64,000 bases of DNA from positions 930,001-994,000 of the forward strand of contig NZ_FPKV01000001.1 in the NCBI RefSeq assembly GCF_900114265.1, read 5' to 3'. The DNA comes from Flaviramulus basaltis (lineage in GTDB: Bacteria > Bacteroidota > Bacteroidia > Flavobacteriales > Flavobacteriaceae). Under the pieces are notes generated by a model. The model was not told the origin of the DNA, did no database searches, and saw only the letters and a list, made by a program, of their open reading frames with translations. Positions 43,393-52,638 of this stretch are shown piece by piece (within the stretch, counting starts at the first letter, position 1; every line of letters begins with the position of its first letter). Position numbers and translations under genes: made by a program.

Positions 43393-45804
43393 TTAAAGTA
43401 TTTTATATGTTAGTTTACCATAAAAACCTCTACCTGGTTTTTGTAAGGCGTAATTATCAAATAGTTGACGGTTAAGAACATTCCTCACATCAAAACTTAA
43501 AGTAATCGTGTTTTTTGGAAATGTATATGCAAAACCAGTATCTAAAGCAATTTGGGTTGGTATAATTGTTTTTCCTGCACCACCTAAAATATTTCCATGT
43601 CTAAAAAACTCATGGACATAGAGTAAGTTTGAATAACAAGATATTTTAGATTTTTTCTGTATAAGGTTTTCTTTATCAAATCTTACATTATAATTCATTG
43701 TAAAATAAGGTGTGTTAGGTAAGCGTTGGTAGGAAGGTGTTATTGGATTACCATCTACATCGTAAGTAACATTATAATCTCTTGCATTAAAAAATGATGT
43801 GTTAGCACTTACAAAAAGTGTTTTGTCGTAGCTATAGTTTAACTCAAAGTCAAAACCTTCGGTGTAAATTTTCCCAACATTAGAGTTTTGAAAAAACTCT
43901 TCATCGTTACCAATAGGTAATTGTATAATTAAATCTTCTGTATCTCGAATAAAAAAATTGGATGTTACACCAAAAGTGTGATTTTTAATTTCAAAATTAT
44001 TGTATGAAATTCCAATGTTATAGTTCTTACTGCGTTCAGGACTTAAATTAACTGAAGCATTTACATTTGCAGCAACATTACCAAATACTTCACCAGCTTC
44101 TGGTAATCTTACAGCTTTTTCGGCAGATCCAAACACAGAAAATTTTGGTGTAATAGCATAAGAAAGCGCCGTACCATACCCTAAATCGTCCGATTTTATA
44201 TTGTTTTCTTCAATTTCTATTTCTGAATTTGAGGAGTTACCTGTTCGCGTTCGTATTTTAGATGTTCTATCCATATGATATGATTTGGCAAAAACTGTAG
44301 TTCTCAATTTTTTATTGAAAGCTAAATTTTCAAAAGAGAGCGAAAAAATGTTTTTCATGTATTTACGTTCTTCTTTTAAAGCGTTTTCAATGGCAGGAAG
44401 CTTTGGATCTTTTGAATCTCGTGTAAACGTGTTAAGTAAATGATTGAACTGTAAATTGTTTTTAGGGTTAAAAGCGTACTTTAAATTGCCTCTAGAGTTG
44501 AGGGTTTGGTCTATATCTCTTTGTAGAGTTGGTCTTCCAGCTTCTGCACCATCTGCCCACACATCTGGATCGTTGTAGTAACTTGTAGGATGCCCAAGCC
44601 AACTATATTGTGTTGCAATAGTATCAATAGTTTTACGATTTAATTCTGAAAAGGATACAAACACACTAGCATCTAGGTTTTTTATAATATTAGATTTAGC
44701 AAAATCGATGTTGTACATTTTAGTGTTTTGCTTGGAAAATCTGTTTCCATAAACAATTTCCATGGTGGCAGCTGTTTGTATTTGTTTATCCATATTTGAC
44801 AACAAAGCACCAAAAAGTAGTTTGTCTGCCCAATCAGTATTTGTATATCCAATTTCTGCTTTTATACCTTGAGAGCGATAGCGGTCGTGAAATCGTTTTG
44901 CTTTTATGTATACATCTGGTGTCCCAGGAGATAATTGAACGGCAACTTGGTCACCCCAAACAGAATAATCGTTATCAGCATAATTAATAAAACCAGAACC
45001 TCTAACGGTAAAACCATTTTTATCATTTCTGTAAGTTCCGTTAATATCGCTTTTATAGGTTCCAAATGAACCCGCTGATGTTGAAGCCCTTAATTGATTA
45101 CTTGTTGTTTTGTTTAACACAATATTTATAGCGCCACCCATAGCATCGTCTGATAAATGTGCAGGAACAACACCTTTATAAATCTCAATACGATTAATTA
45201 GTGAAGGAGGAATGCTGTTAAGAGAAAATGATGGTCCAAAATTTCTAATAGGGATACCATCAATAAAAATTTTAACCGAATTACCAGACATGCCATTAAG
45301 ATTATAATGTGCGTGAGAACCTAAACCACCCGATTGTCTCACCCGAACACCTGCGGTTCTGTCTAATAACTGATTGGTTTCGACGGATTGTAAGGCTATA
45401 TTTTTAGTTTCAATAATACTTACAGCAAAACCTTTTTCTTTAATTTTTTTCTTAGCGGTTTTAGTGTTAACCGTAACCTGTTCTAAGTCTTGATAATGAG
45501 TTAGCTCTAATACTAAATTGATAGCTTTGTTTTTCGAATTCAGATATATTTTCTCTGTTTTTCCTTTAGCACTAAGCGAGTATATATTTAAAGTGTATTC
45601 GCCAAAAGGGATATTTTTAAAAGAAAACGCACCACTTACACCAGCAGAAATTTCTTTTTTAATTGTAGTATTTTCTAAAACTATTAATGCCCCTAAAGCG
45701 GGTTTATTGTTGTCGAACATTACATAGCCAGAAATGTTTCCGTTTTGTGCGAACGCGTAAATATTTAAACAAAGAAATACGATAATAAGGTGTTTTTTTA
45801 CCAA
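43393..45804 (-). CDS. TonB-dependent receptor, probably for iron or siderophore
   Basis: An 803-residue outer-membrane receptor. It begins at TTG 45804, the only codon that keeps a full signal peptide (VKKHLIIVFLCLNIYAFA-Q); there is no ATG in frame upstream. A CarboxypepD_reg-like domain (about 21-100) is followed by a full plug (VETNQLLDRTAGVRVRQSGG, then HYNLNGMSGNSVKIFIDGIP) and a 22-strand-type barrel ending GFYGKLTYKIL. It lies directly before a DUF4374 gene, a pairing typical of siderophore uptake. Its promoter region carries two dyads that overlap the -33 and -7 elements, consistent with repression by a metal regulator. The substrate cannot be named. Confidence 0.9.
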   Translation of the reverse strand: MVKKHLIIVFLCLNIYAFAQNGNISGYVMFDNNKPALGALIVLENTTIKKEISAGVSGAFSFKNIPFGEYTLNIYSLSAKGKTEKIYLNSKNKAINLVLELTHYQDLEQVTVNTKTAKKKIKEKGFAVSIIETKNIALQSVETNQLLDRTAGVRVRQSGGLGSHAHYNLNGMSGNSVKIFIDGIPIRNFGPSFSLNSIPPSLINRIEIYKGVVPAHLSDDAMGGAINIVLNKTTSNQLRASTSAGSFGTYKSDINGTYRNDKNGFTVRGSGFINYADNDYSVWGDQVAVQLSPGTPDVYIKAKRFHDRYRSQGIKAEIGYTNTDWADKLLFGALLSNMDKQIQTAATMEIVYGNRFSKQNTKMYNIDFAKSNIIKNLDASVFVSFSELNRKTIDTIATQYSWLGHPTSYYNDPDVWADGAEAGRPTLQRDIDQTLNSRGNLKYAFNPKNNLQFNHLLNTFTRDSKDPKLPAIENALKEERKYMKNIFSLSFENLAFNKKLRTTVFAKSYHMDRTSKIRTRTGNSSNSEIEIEENNIKSDDLGYGTALSYAITPKFSVFGSAEKAVRLPEAGEVFGNVAANVNASVNLSPERSKNYNIGISYNNFEIKNHTFGVTSNFFIRDTEDLIIQLPIGNDEEFFQNSNVGKIYTEGFDFELNYSYDKTLFVSANTSFFNARDYNVTYDVDGNPITPSYQRLPNTPYFTMNYNVRFDKENLIQKKSKISCYSNLLYVHEFFRHGNILGGAGKTIIPTQIALDTGFAYTFPKNTITLSFDVRNVLNRQLFDNYALQKPGRGFYGKLTYKIL

Positions 45805-45816
45805 AATTTGTGTTGA

Positions 45817-45856
45817 TTAGTTTGCAAAACTAACCTTATTTAGATTAAATCCAAAT
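45817..45856 (-). promoter_or_regulatory. Promoter with two overlapping operators for the TonB receptor operon
   Basis: On the minus strand TTG (45854-45852), 19 bases, then TAGTTTTG (45832-45825) fit the Bacteroidota promoter. An imperfect palindrome TTTAGATTAAATCCAAA (45839-45855) covers the -33 element. A second, TTAGTTTGCAAAACTAA (45817-45833), covers the -7 element. The leader before TTG 45804 would be only about 14 bases. Repression by a Fur- or DtxR-type regulator is inferred. Confidence 0.6.
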
Positions 45857-45913
45857 AAAAATAAGATAAAAAATTGATTTATTTTTTTGTGTAATTTAAG
45901 TTGGTTTTTTAGA

Positions 45914-47011
45914 CTAAAATTCAAATTTTAGCTGCACACTTATACTTTTTTGCTCAGGTTTTTTCTTGGTTTCTGTGTTTAAATTGGATAAAGAAATTCC
46001 TAATAAGCGTACAGAGTTGCTCAACTTTTCTTGATATAACAAATCTTTAGCGGCATCTAGAACAATATGCTTATCGTTAATGTAATAAGGCAAGGTTTTA
46101 CTTCTAGTTTGTAAAGTAAAATCACTGTATTTAATTTTTAAAGTTACCGTTTTTCCAGCAACTTTGCTTTTGGTTAATCTCCGGGAAACCTCTTCGGCAA
46201 TATGTTCTAGCTTTTCAAGCATGAAAATTTCAGAAGATAGATTCTCACTAAAAGTACGTTCGGCAGCTAAACTTTTTCTAATGCGATTTGGTTTTACTTC
46301 GCTGTTATGAATGCCTCTAACTACATAGTAATAATAGCTGCCAGATTTGCCAAAGTTTTCATTTAAATATTCTAGTGATTTTTGTTTTAAATCTAGACCT
46401 GTAAAAATTCCTTTTTGATACATTTTTTCTGCCGTTACCTTGCCAACACCGTAAAATTTTCGAATATCTAATTTTTCTAAAAACTCAAGAACTTCTTCTG
46501 GGTTTACTGTTTTTTGTCCGTTAGGTTTATTATAATCGCTTGCTACTTTTGCTACAAATTTGTTAATAGAAACACCTGCAGATGCCGTTAAACCAACCTC
46601 ATTAAAAATGCGTTCTCTAATTTCTTTTGCAATTAAAGAAGCACTTGGGTTTCCTTTTTTATTTATTGTAACATCCAAATAAGCTTCATCAAGGGAAAGA
46701 GGTTCAACCAAATCGGTATAATCAAAAAAAATAGTTCTAATTTTTTTTGATATTTCAGTATATCTATCAAAATGGTGTTTTACAAAAATAAGTTCAGGAC
46801 AAAGTTTAGCTGCTAAATTACCAGCCATAGCGCTTTTTACACCAAACTTTCTTGCCTCATAGCTTGCTGCACTAATAACACCACGTTTACCACCACCTCC
46901 AACAGCAATAGGTTTTCCTTTTAAATCTGGGTTATCCATTTGTTCAATAGAAGCATAAAAAGCATCCATATCTACATGAATAATTTTACGTATTGGTAAA
47001 TCGGTCAACAT
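45914..47011 (-). CDS. dinB: DNA polymerase IV
   Basis: A 365-residue Y-family polymerase of typical length. Catalytic acids are in KIIHVDMDAFYASIEQ (D14) and VEPLSLDEAYLDV (D108, E109). A helix-hairpin-helix region with IRKFYGVGKVTAEKMYQKG and the little-finger domain with RKSLAAERTFSEN follow. The C-terminus KSISVQLKFEF lacks a canonical QLxLF clamp motif, though QLKFEF resembles one. It copies past damaged bases without proofreading. It diverges from the CYTH gene across 90 bases. No LexA-type operator was recognised. Confidence 0.95.
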   Translation of the reverse strand: MLTDLPIRKIIHVDMDAFYASIEQMDNPDLKGKPIAVGGGGKRGVISAASYEARKFGVKSAMAGNLAAKLCPELIFVKHHFDRYTEISKKIRTIFFDYTDLVEPLSLDEAYLDVTINKKGNPSASLIAKEIRERIFNEVGLTASAGVSINKFVAKVASDYNKPNGQKTVNPEEVLEFLEKLDIRKFYGVGKVTAEKMYQKGIFTGLDLKQKSLEYLNENFGKSGSYYYYVVRGIHNSEVKPNRIRKSLAAERTFSENLSSEIFMLEKLEHIAEEVSRRLTKSKVAGKTVTLKIKYSDFTLQTRSKTLPYYINDKHIVLDAAKDLLYQEKLSNSVRLLGISLSNLNTETKKKPEQKSISVQLKFEF

Positions 47012-47101
47012 ACTGTAAATTTAGGCATTAAATGCCTTTTAATTATTATCTTTTTGGGCTATTGAAATTAGAAATGTATATTAATTAAAAAGGATTAGTT
47101 A

Positions 47102-47575
47102 ATGATAGAAATAGAACGCAAATTTTTAGTAATATCAGATATTTTTAAAAAAGAGGCTTTCAAAAAAAGTAGAATCATCCAAGGGTTTTTGAATTCACAT
47201 AAAAAAAGAACTGTTAGGGTAAGATTGAAAGATGATATAGGTTTTTTAACAGTTAAGGGAAAATCTTCTAAAGATGGTTTGTCGCGTTTTGAATGGGAAA
47301 AAGAAATAACTAAACAAGAAGCTGAAGCTTTATTACAACTATGTGAATCAGGTATTATTGATAAAATACGTTATGAAGTAACTATTAAAAATCATATTTT
47401 TGAAGTAGATGAGTTTTTTGGAGACAACCAAGGTTTAGTCATTGCAGAAGTTGAATTAGAACATGAAAAAGACACTTTTGAAAAACCAAATTGGTTGGGA
47501 GAAGAAGTAACAGGAAATATAAAATATTATAATTCGCAATTAAGTAAAAAACCTTTTAAATCATGGGAACAATGA
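47102..47575 (+). CDS. CYTH domain protein (triphosphatase-like)
   Basis: A 157-residue protein starting MIEIERKFLVI, the ExExK signature at the N-terminus of CYTH enzymes. Charged tunnel residues continue in KKRTVRVRLKDDIGFLTVKG, FEWEKEITKQEA and FEVDEFFGDNQGLVIAEVEL. The family binds triphosphates in a beta-tunnel; bacterial members act as tripolyphosphatases or, less often, adenylate cyclases. Its stop overlaps the start of the next gene (ATGA), so it is cotranslated with the YCII lipoprotein. Confidence 0.9.
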   Translation: MIEIERKFLVISDIFKKEAFKKSRIIQGFLNSHKKRTVRVRLKDDIGFLTVKGKSSKDGLSRFEWEKEITKQEAEALLQLCESGIIDKIRYEVTIKNHIFEVDEFFGDNQGLVIAEVELEHEKDTFEKPNWLGEEVTGNIKYYNSQLSKKPFKSWEQ

Positions 47576-48129
47576 ATAAAGCTTTAACAATACTTATAAT
47601 CGCTATTTTTTTAATAGCATGTAAAGATGAGTCGAAAGCAGCAATGCCTGAAATTAATGACGGTACTACAGAAGCAATAGACAAGGTAACAGATTCTATT
47701 GCAGAAACAACGAATGAAGTTATTGATGAGCCAATAAAAAAAACAACAAAAGAATTAAAAGAAGAATTAACCTCAAAAGGCTTTCAAATTTTTGAATATG
47801 TTGATAAAAAAACTCAAGATACTGTTATTATGCAACAGTACTTTATGGCTTTTTTAAAAAGCGGGCCCATTAGAGGTCAAAATGAGGAAGAATCTGCATT
47901 ACTTCAAGAACAACATTTGGCACACTTAAGTAAAATGTATGAGTTAGGCTATGCAGATATTTCTGGGCCTTTTGATGATGATGGCGATATTCGAGGTGTT
48001 ACCATTTATAACGTACCTACACAAAAAATGGCTGATAGTTTAGCTAATTCTGATCCTATGGTTAAAGCGGGACGTTTAATAATTGAAATACACCCGTGGT
48101 GGGCAGCAAAAGGTTTTCCTTTGAGATAG
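47572..48129 (+). CDS. YCII-domain lipoprotein
   Basis: A 185-residue lipoprotein starting at ATG 47572 (lipobox IFLIAC, Cys 17). A Thr/Glu-rich linker (about 18-65) is followed by a YCII-like domain (about 80-180) with YFMAFLKSGPIRGQNEEESA, the His in QEQHLAHLSKMYELG, and MVKAGRLIIEIHPWW. YCII domains adopt the dimeric ferredoxin-like fold with a putative His active site; their reactions are mostly unknown. A lipid-anchored, envelope-located YCII protein is less common than the cytoplasmic form. It overlaps the CYTH gene by four bases. Confidence 0.82.
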   Translation: MNKALTILIIAIFLIACKDESKAAMPEINDGTTEAIDKVTDSIAETTNEVIDEPIKKTTKELKEELTSKGFQIFEYVDKKTQDTVIMQQYFMAFLKSGPIRGQNEEESALLQEQHLAHLSKMYELGYADISGPFDDDGDIRGVTIYNVPTQKMADSLANSDPMVKAGRLIIEIHPWWAAKGFPLR

Positions 48130-48157
48130 AGATAGATACTATAAAAGTAAGTTTAAT

Positions 48158-48613
48158 TTATTTAACAACAGTAAGTAAATAGCTCCCATTAAAATCCTCA
48201 ATAGATAGGATTACGCTATTATAACTAGCAGAATTTAAGGTAACATATGAGAAACCACAAATAGTTGGTTCTAATGTTAAGTTTAATATTAAAGTGTCAA
48301 TTTCGTTATTAGATAATTCGACCTCGTAAATGTTTTCACCAGCTATTCCTAAGAGGTTTAATGTTATTAGATTTTTAATTCCTTCCACATTTTTAAAAAC
48401 AACATTAGTGTACTCATTCTCATTAATTTTTATCTTAATGTCATCTGCTATGTAGGTCTCATTTTCAATTAAATTATTGCCATTATTATCTATAAGTTTA
48501 ATATGAAGATTTTTTATAAAAGGATCAAATAGGGCACAGTCAATATCTGACTCATCATCATTTTTACATGATAGTAAACATAAAAAGCAAAGTATTAAAG
48601 AGAACGATTTCAT
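48158..48613 (-). CDS. Small lipoprotein of unknown function (151 aa)
   Basis: A 151-residue lipoprotein with signal MKSFSLILCFLCLLSC (lipid Cys 16). The mature part looks all-beta, with short alternating strands (NLHIKLIDNNGNNLIENETY, ENEYTNVVFKNVEGIKNLIT), as in one immunoglobulin-like or carboxypeptidase-regulatory-like domain. No family is recognised. It lies 77 bases after the T9SS relic on the same strand, converges with the YCII gene, and is probably anchored in the envelope. Confidence 0.6.
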   Translation of the reverse strand: MKSFSLILCFLCLLSCKNDDESDIDCALFDPFIKNLHIKLIDNNGNNLIENETYIADDIKIKINENEYTNVVFKNVEGIKNLITLNLLGIAGENIYEVELSNNEIDTLILNLTLEPTICGFSYVTLNSASYNSVILSIEDFNGSYLLTVVK

Positions 48614-48690
48614 ATTAGAGGTTTGTTAGTAGATGGGTATTTAATAAAAGGTTGCGTTAATTATTTAAAAATTAAACCAAATAGTTTTAC

Positions 48691-49808
48691 CTAATTTTCT
48701 AATTCGATTAGAGCTTCATACAGGTGTTTTTTAGTTATTTTTATTTCTGAAGTTTGTACGATAAACACATAAACTCCTGTTGCTAAATTTATAGGCATAA
48801 TAATTTGACTTTCTGTAGAATTTAAATTCTTTTCTAATACGTTTTGCCCTAGTATATTTACGCCTTTTAATTTTTTTATTTCTATATTTTTTGCATTTGA
48901 AATAACTATAGAAGTATTACTTGCGTTGTAAAAAAGGTTTAGTGAATCTTTTAAATCTGCTTCATTATTTGATAATGAATTTGATACAAAAACAATTTCA
49001 AATCGTTCATTTAAAATCCCAGAATTTACGTTTGTTGTGTATGGAGATGTTCTTAAATCATGAAGTGTATTTGTGCCATGATCTTTAAGATAAATAGAAA
49101 CATCATCTGATACATTTTCTAAGGCATCTATATGTATTGTAATACTTCCTCCGTTAAATGTTTTTACTCCTATAGGTAATATTGTAGTTTCTGTAATGCT
49201 ATTAATACCTTGTATAATATATTTTGATTCATCAATATTCCAGAACATATCTTCTAGATTATTTTCAATTAGAGGTGCTTCATAGCCCCAATCGTAACTC
49301 ATGGTCGTATTTTCGTCAATGGTTAACAACAGTTGGCGGTCATATCCATTTGGAGAGTTATACCCAATTCTAAATTTAGGTCTTATATCTTCTTCAATAT
49401 TATTTTGATTCTTTAATTTTTTATAGCTAGAACTTTCTTTTAAAAACCAAGAATTTGTATTGCTAGTTTCGGTAACAAAAACTCTTTGATTATTTTCAAA
49501 TTTTGTATTTCCTGAAGTTGTTGCTGTTACAAAGAAGCCTTGGCTAACAGGAATATATCGTCTTGGGGTTTTAATGCTGACCAGATGATGCAACACTAGG
49601 GTGTCCTATTGCAGCAACACTTCCAGAGAGCGTGTATAATCCATATCCGCCTTCGTATTCTTTTAAATTATGACTGCTGCCTCCGTAATGTTCCCAAAAA
49701 TTCGTTTTTGGCGATAGTAACTTGTGATTGCATGTAATCTGTACAGCTAAAAAAAATAAATAGTAAAAGACAGATATTAATTAAGCTTTTAGTGTATTTG
49801 TTTTCCAT
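48691..49808 (-). pseudogene. Decayed T9SS surface protein
   Basis: Three consecutive fragments in different frames make up a broken gene. At 49808 an ATG begins a lipoprotein-like start, MENKYTKSLINICLLLFIFF-SC. About 30 codons later the frame shifts: a second frame reads NFWEHYGGSSHNLKEYEGGY then LYTLSGSVAAIGHPSVASSG and stops. A third frame from about 49590 continues IKTPRRYIPVSQGFFVTAT to the end. The last 80 residues have the type A sorting-domain form of T9SS cargo (ILGQNVLEK, then NLATGVYVFIVQT). The joined order matches flavobacterial surface proteins, but the bulk of the N-terminal part is missing. A GTG-start open frame at 49596 exists but is not a real gene start. Confidence 0.75.
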
Positions 49809-49981
49809 TTTACAGTGATTATTTATAACAAATTTGAATTTGTTTAAACCAAAAGTAAATGGAGCTTCTTTATTTATATTACTATATTCGACTAGGGTTG
49901 TAGCAAGTTTAGACGAAAGAGTATTCTACTAACGATGAATTGTTTTTCTGTAAAAAAGAGATATTTATGGGTTGAAATAAA

Positions 49982-52333
49982 CTACTTAGAGATGATTATT
50001 TTTTGTGAAGTTTCATTCCCGAATTCATCAACAACAGTAATTGTGTGCTCGCCTATTTTTGGAATGATGGCGAAGTCGTGAATGTCTTTTGTAATTCCAA
50101 TATAAGTGTCATCTAAATACCAAAATACAGTAGATTCTGGTTTAGAATGTGCGATTTTTAAAATGAGTTCGTTTGTATTCCCATCAAAATCTTTAGGCAA
50201 AAAAATAGTGTTTGATGCTTTAGGGTAAATAAATTGCATTGAGGTTGTATTTTCACCTATACAATCTAACCTAAACCTTGGTAAAGGTTTATAAAAAGGA
50301 TTTTTAGTTTTGTAATAATGTTCCATTAAAGAAGGTAACACAAACCAAGATTTATGTGTGATGTTATTAATATCTTCACAAGAAGAATTGACTTGAAAGT
50401 GTTCTGTTTTATCTAAATGAACTAACACATGATATGGACAAGGTTTGGTTTTTAATCCACTTAATTGAACAAACTCAGATTGTTTTTCTTCACAATTTTG
50501 AGAAGCTCTGTAACCACTTTTTAAGCAGATTTCTACCTCTTGCATTTCATCAAAGGGTTTTGCAAACCAGTCACTATTTGGGAGTAAATCAAAAAGATCA
50601 AACAATATTGGAGCAGCAGCTTGTATACCAACTAAACCTGGTCGTCCTTCACCATCGGCATTTCCAACCCAAACACCAACTACATAATCTTTGGTTGTCC
50701 CAATAGCCCAAGCATCACGAAAACCAAAACTGGTTCCTGTTTTCCATGCAATTTGTTTGGAATCATTAAAAAACTCCCAATTGTCGTCACCTTCTGGTCT
50801 GTTTACTTTTTTTAAGCTTTCATAAGTTAAGTAAATAGAAGCGGCATCAAATAGTGTTTTTTCTGAGGTTTTCTTTCCAAAATCTATGTTTTCTGAAGCT
50901 AGAAAAGTGGGTTCGCAAAACTCATTTTTAAAATATTCACTAGACGATTCAGAAAAATGATTTAAGGTTGAAGACAATGCCGCATAGCTTTTACATAAAT
51001 CCCAAAGGTTACTTTCTGCGCCACCCAAAACAAGCGATAAACCATAATGATTGGCATTATATTTTAAATCTTTAAGCTGTAATGCTTTTAAATAATGATG
51101 AAATTTATCCAAGCCAAATTCTTGTAACATCCTAACGGCAGGAACATTTAATGAACGTGATAAAGCCCGACTTGCAGGAACAGCACCATCATATTCTTTA
51201 TTATAGTTTTCTGGATTATAGTTTCCAAATTGCGTTGGTACATCTGCAACTAAAGTGTTTGGTAAAATATCGCCAGAATCTAACATGGCAGCATATAAAA
51301 AAGGTTTTAAAATGCTTCCTGTGCTTCTGGGTTTGTCTATAACATCTACATCTTTTTGATGTGTTTTATCTGTTGGTGAATTTCCAACGTAGGTTAAAAC
51401 TTGACGTGTATTAACATCTAAAATTAAAACCGAAATGTTATAAATTTCATTTTGTTTTAAAAGGTTGTAATGGTTTTTAACAATGGTATTTGTTTGTTCT
51501 TGAAGTCTTTTTTTAATAGTTGTTTGAATGCGTTTTCCGGAATATGTTTGCGATACTTTTTGCAATAAATGAGGCGCAATTTGTGGTAAAGCATAAGGTT
51601 TTTGTGGTAAGCCTTCTGCAATTGACAACTGGTATGTAAGTGAGTCAATTATTTCATTTTCTAAAAGTTTATTTAGTAATCTGTTACGTTTTACTAATAA
51701 GCGTTCTTGATTTTTTCCTGGATAAATGAGGCTTGGCGCATTAGGCAAAACTGCTAATGTGGCACTTTCTGCCCAAGATAATTCGGTGGGATTTCTATTA
51801 AAGTAACGCCAAGATGCAGCGTCTAATCCAACTACATTTCCGCCAAAAGGGGCATTGCTGCTATAGTAAGATAATATTTTGCCTTTGGAAGTTCTTAATT
51901 CCAATCGGGTAGCAAGAATAATTTCTTTAATTTTTTCAAAATACGTTCTAGGTTTTCCTTTTCTAGACAAGCGAATCACTTGCTGTGTTAAAGTGCTTCC
52001 TCCACGTTTTACGGAGTTCGATTTTAAATTATCTCGTAACGCTTTAAATATGGAAACAGGATTAAAACCAGGATGTTTATAAAAATATTCATCTTCAAAC
52101 TGAATAATACAGATTTTAAATTTCTCTGGAATGTTGTTATTTTGTGGAAATCGCCATTGTCCATCTTTTGCGATTTGAGCTCCTAAAAGTTCATTATTTG
52201 AACTTGTGATAACAGTTGCTGTTGGATCTTTAAAAAGTTGTTTTGGTAAAAAGAAATAATATGCAATCAAAAGTAAAATAACGATTGCAGATTTTATTTT
52301 ATGGGATTTTATGTAGGTTATAATTTTGTTCAC
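49982..52333 (-). CDS. pbpC: Penicillin-binding protein 1C
   Basis: A 783-residue bifunctional peptidoglycan synthase. One N-terminal membrane anchor (about 14-30) is followed by a glycosyltransferase domain with the catalytic Glu E80 (QFEDEYFYKHPGFNP) and RGGSTLTQQ (110-118). The transpeptidase has S340xxK in STGSILKPF, and KTGTS near 530 (WKTGTSFGFRDAWAIGTTKD). A C-terminal BiPBP_C beta domain (about 690-783) marks the PBP1C class. It acts in the periplasm. Its start overlaps the stop of the monooxygenase-like gene by four bases. The family often sits beside an alpha-2-macroglobulin, here at the head of the same operon. Confidence 0.94.
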   Translation of the reverse strand: MNKIITYIKSHKIKSAIVILLLIAYYFFLPKQLFKDPTATVITSSNNELLGAQIAKDGQWRFPQNNNIPEKFKICIIQFEDEYFYKHPGFNPVSIFKALRDNLKSNSVKRGGSTLTQQVIRLSRKGKPRTYFEKIKEIILATRLELRTSKGKILSYYSSNAPFGGNVVGLDAASWRYFNRNPTELSWAESATLAVLPNAPSLIYPGKNQERLLVKRNRLLNKLLENEIIDSLTYQLSIAEGLPQKPYALPQIAPHLLQKVSQTYSGKRIQTTIKKRLQEQTNTIVKNHYNLLKQNEIYNISVLILDVNTRQVLTYVGNSPTDKTHQKDVDVIDKPRSTGSILKPFLYAAMLDSGDILPNTLVADVPTQFGNYNPENYNKEYDGAVPASRALSRSLNVPAVRMLQEFGLDKFHHYLKALQLKDLKYNANHYGLSLVLGGAESNLWDLCKSYAALSSTLNHFSESSSEYFKNEFCEPTFLASENIDFGKKTSEKTLFDAASIYLTYESLKKVNRPEGDDNWEFFNDSKQIAWKTGTSFGFRDAWAIGTTKDYVVGVWVGNADGEGRPGLVGIQAAAPILFDLFDLLPNSDWFAKPFDEMQEVEICLKSGYRASQNCEEKQSEFVQLSGLKTKPCPYHVLVHLDKTEHFQVNSSCEDINNITHKSWFVLPSLMEHYYKTKNPFYKPLPRFRLDCIGENTTSMQFIYPKASNTIFLPKDFDGNTNELILKIAHSKPESTVFWYLDDTYIGITKDIHDFAIIPKIGEHTITVVDEFGNETSQKIIISK

Positions 52334-52638
52334 GAATTAAACTCATACTCGCGTTCTACTTTGCAAATTCTTACGTTATACCAATTGTACCAATCTGTTC
52401 TACCTTTTTGTTGTGCAACTAGATGTTCGCTTTGTTGTTTCCAGTTTTTTATAGCATCTAAATTTTCCCAATAGCTAACTGTTATTCCAACATCTTCTCT
52501 AACGCTATCCATTCCTAAAAAACCATATTGTTGTTTAACAAGTTCATCCATTTGTTTTGCCATTTCTGAATAGCCTTCTATATTTTCTTTTTGTGTTGAA
52601 GTGAAAATAACGGCATAATAGGGTTTAAAATCTTTCAT
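52330..52638 (-). CDS. Antibiotic biosynthesis monooxygenase (ABM) domain protein
   Basis: A 102-residue dimeric alpha-beta barrel protein with the ABM fold. It starts KPYYAVIFTSTQKENIEGYS, then MAKQMDELVKQQYGFLGMDS and VTVSYWENLDAIKNWKQQSE-like sequence (ITVSYWENLDAIKNW), which form the usual beta-alpha-beta-beta pattern with the Trp-Lys segment. Relatives include small quinone-forming oxygenases and heme-degrading enzymes, but most are uncharacterised. It overlaps pbpC by four bases and the DUF2071 gene by four bases, so it is translationally locked into the macroglobulin-PBP1C operon. Confidence 0.85.
   Translation of the reverse strand: MKDFKPYYAVIFTSTQKENIEGYSEMAKQMDELVKQQYGFLGMDSVREDVGITVSYWENLDAIKNWKQQSEHLVAQQKGRTDWYNWYNVRICKVEREYEFNS

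Noticed and set aside
48691-49596. An intact 301-residue T9SS cargo gene
   Set aside because: The start is GTG in the middle of a conserved region and the upstream homologous sequence continues in other frames, so it is a pseudogene piece.
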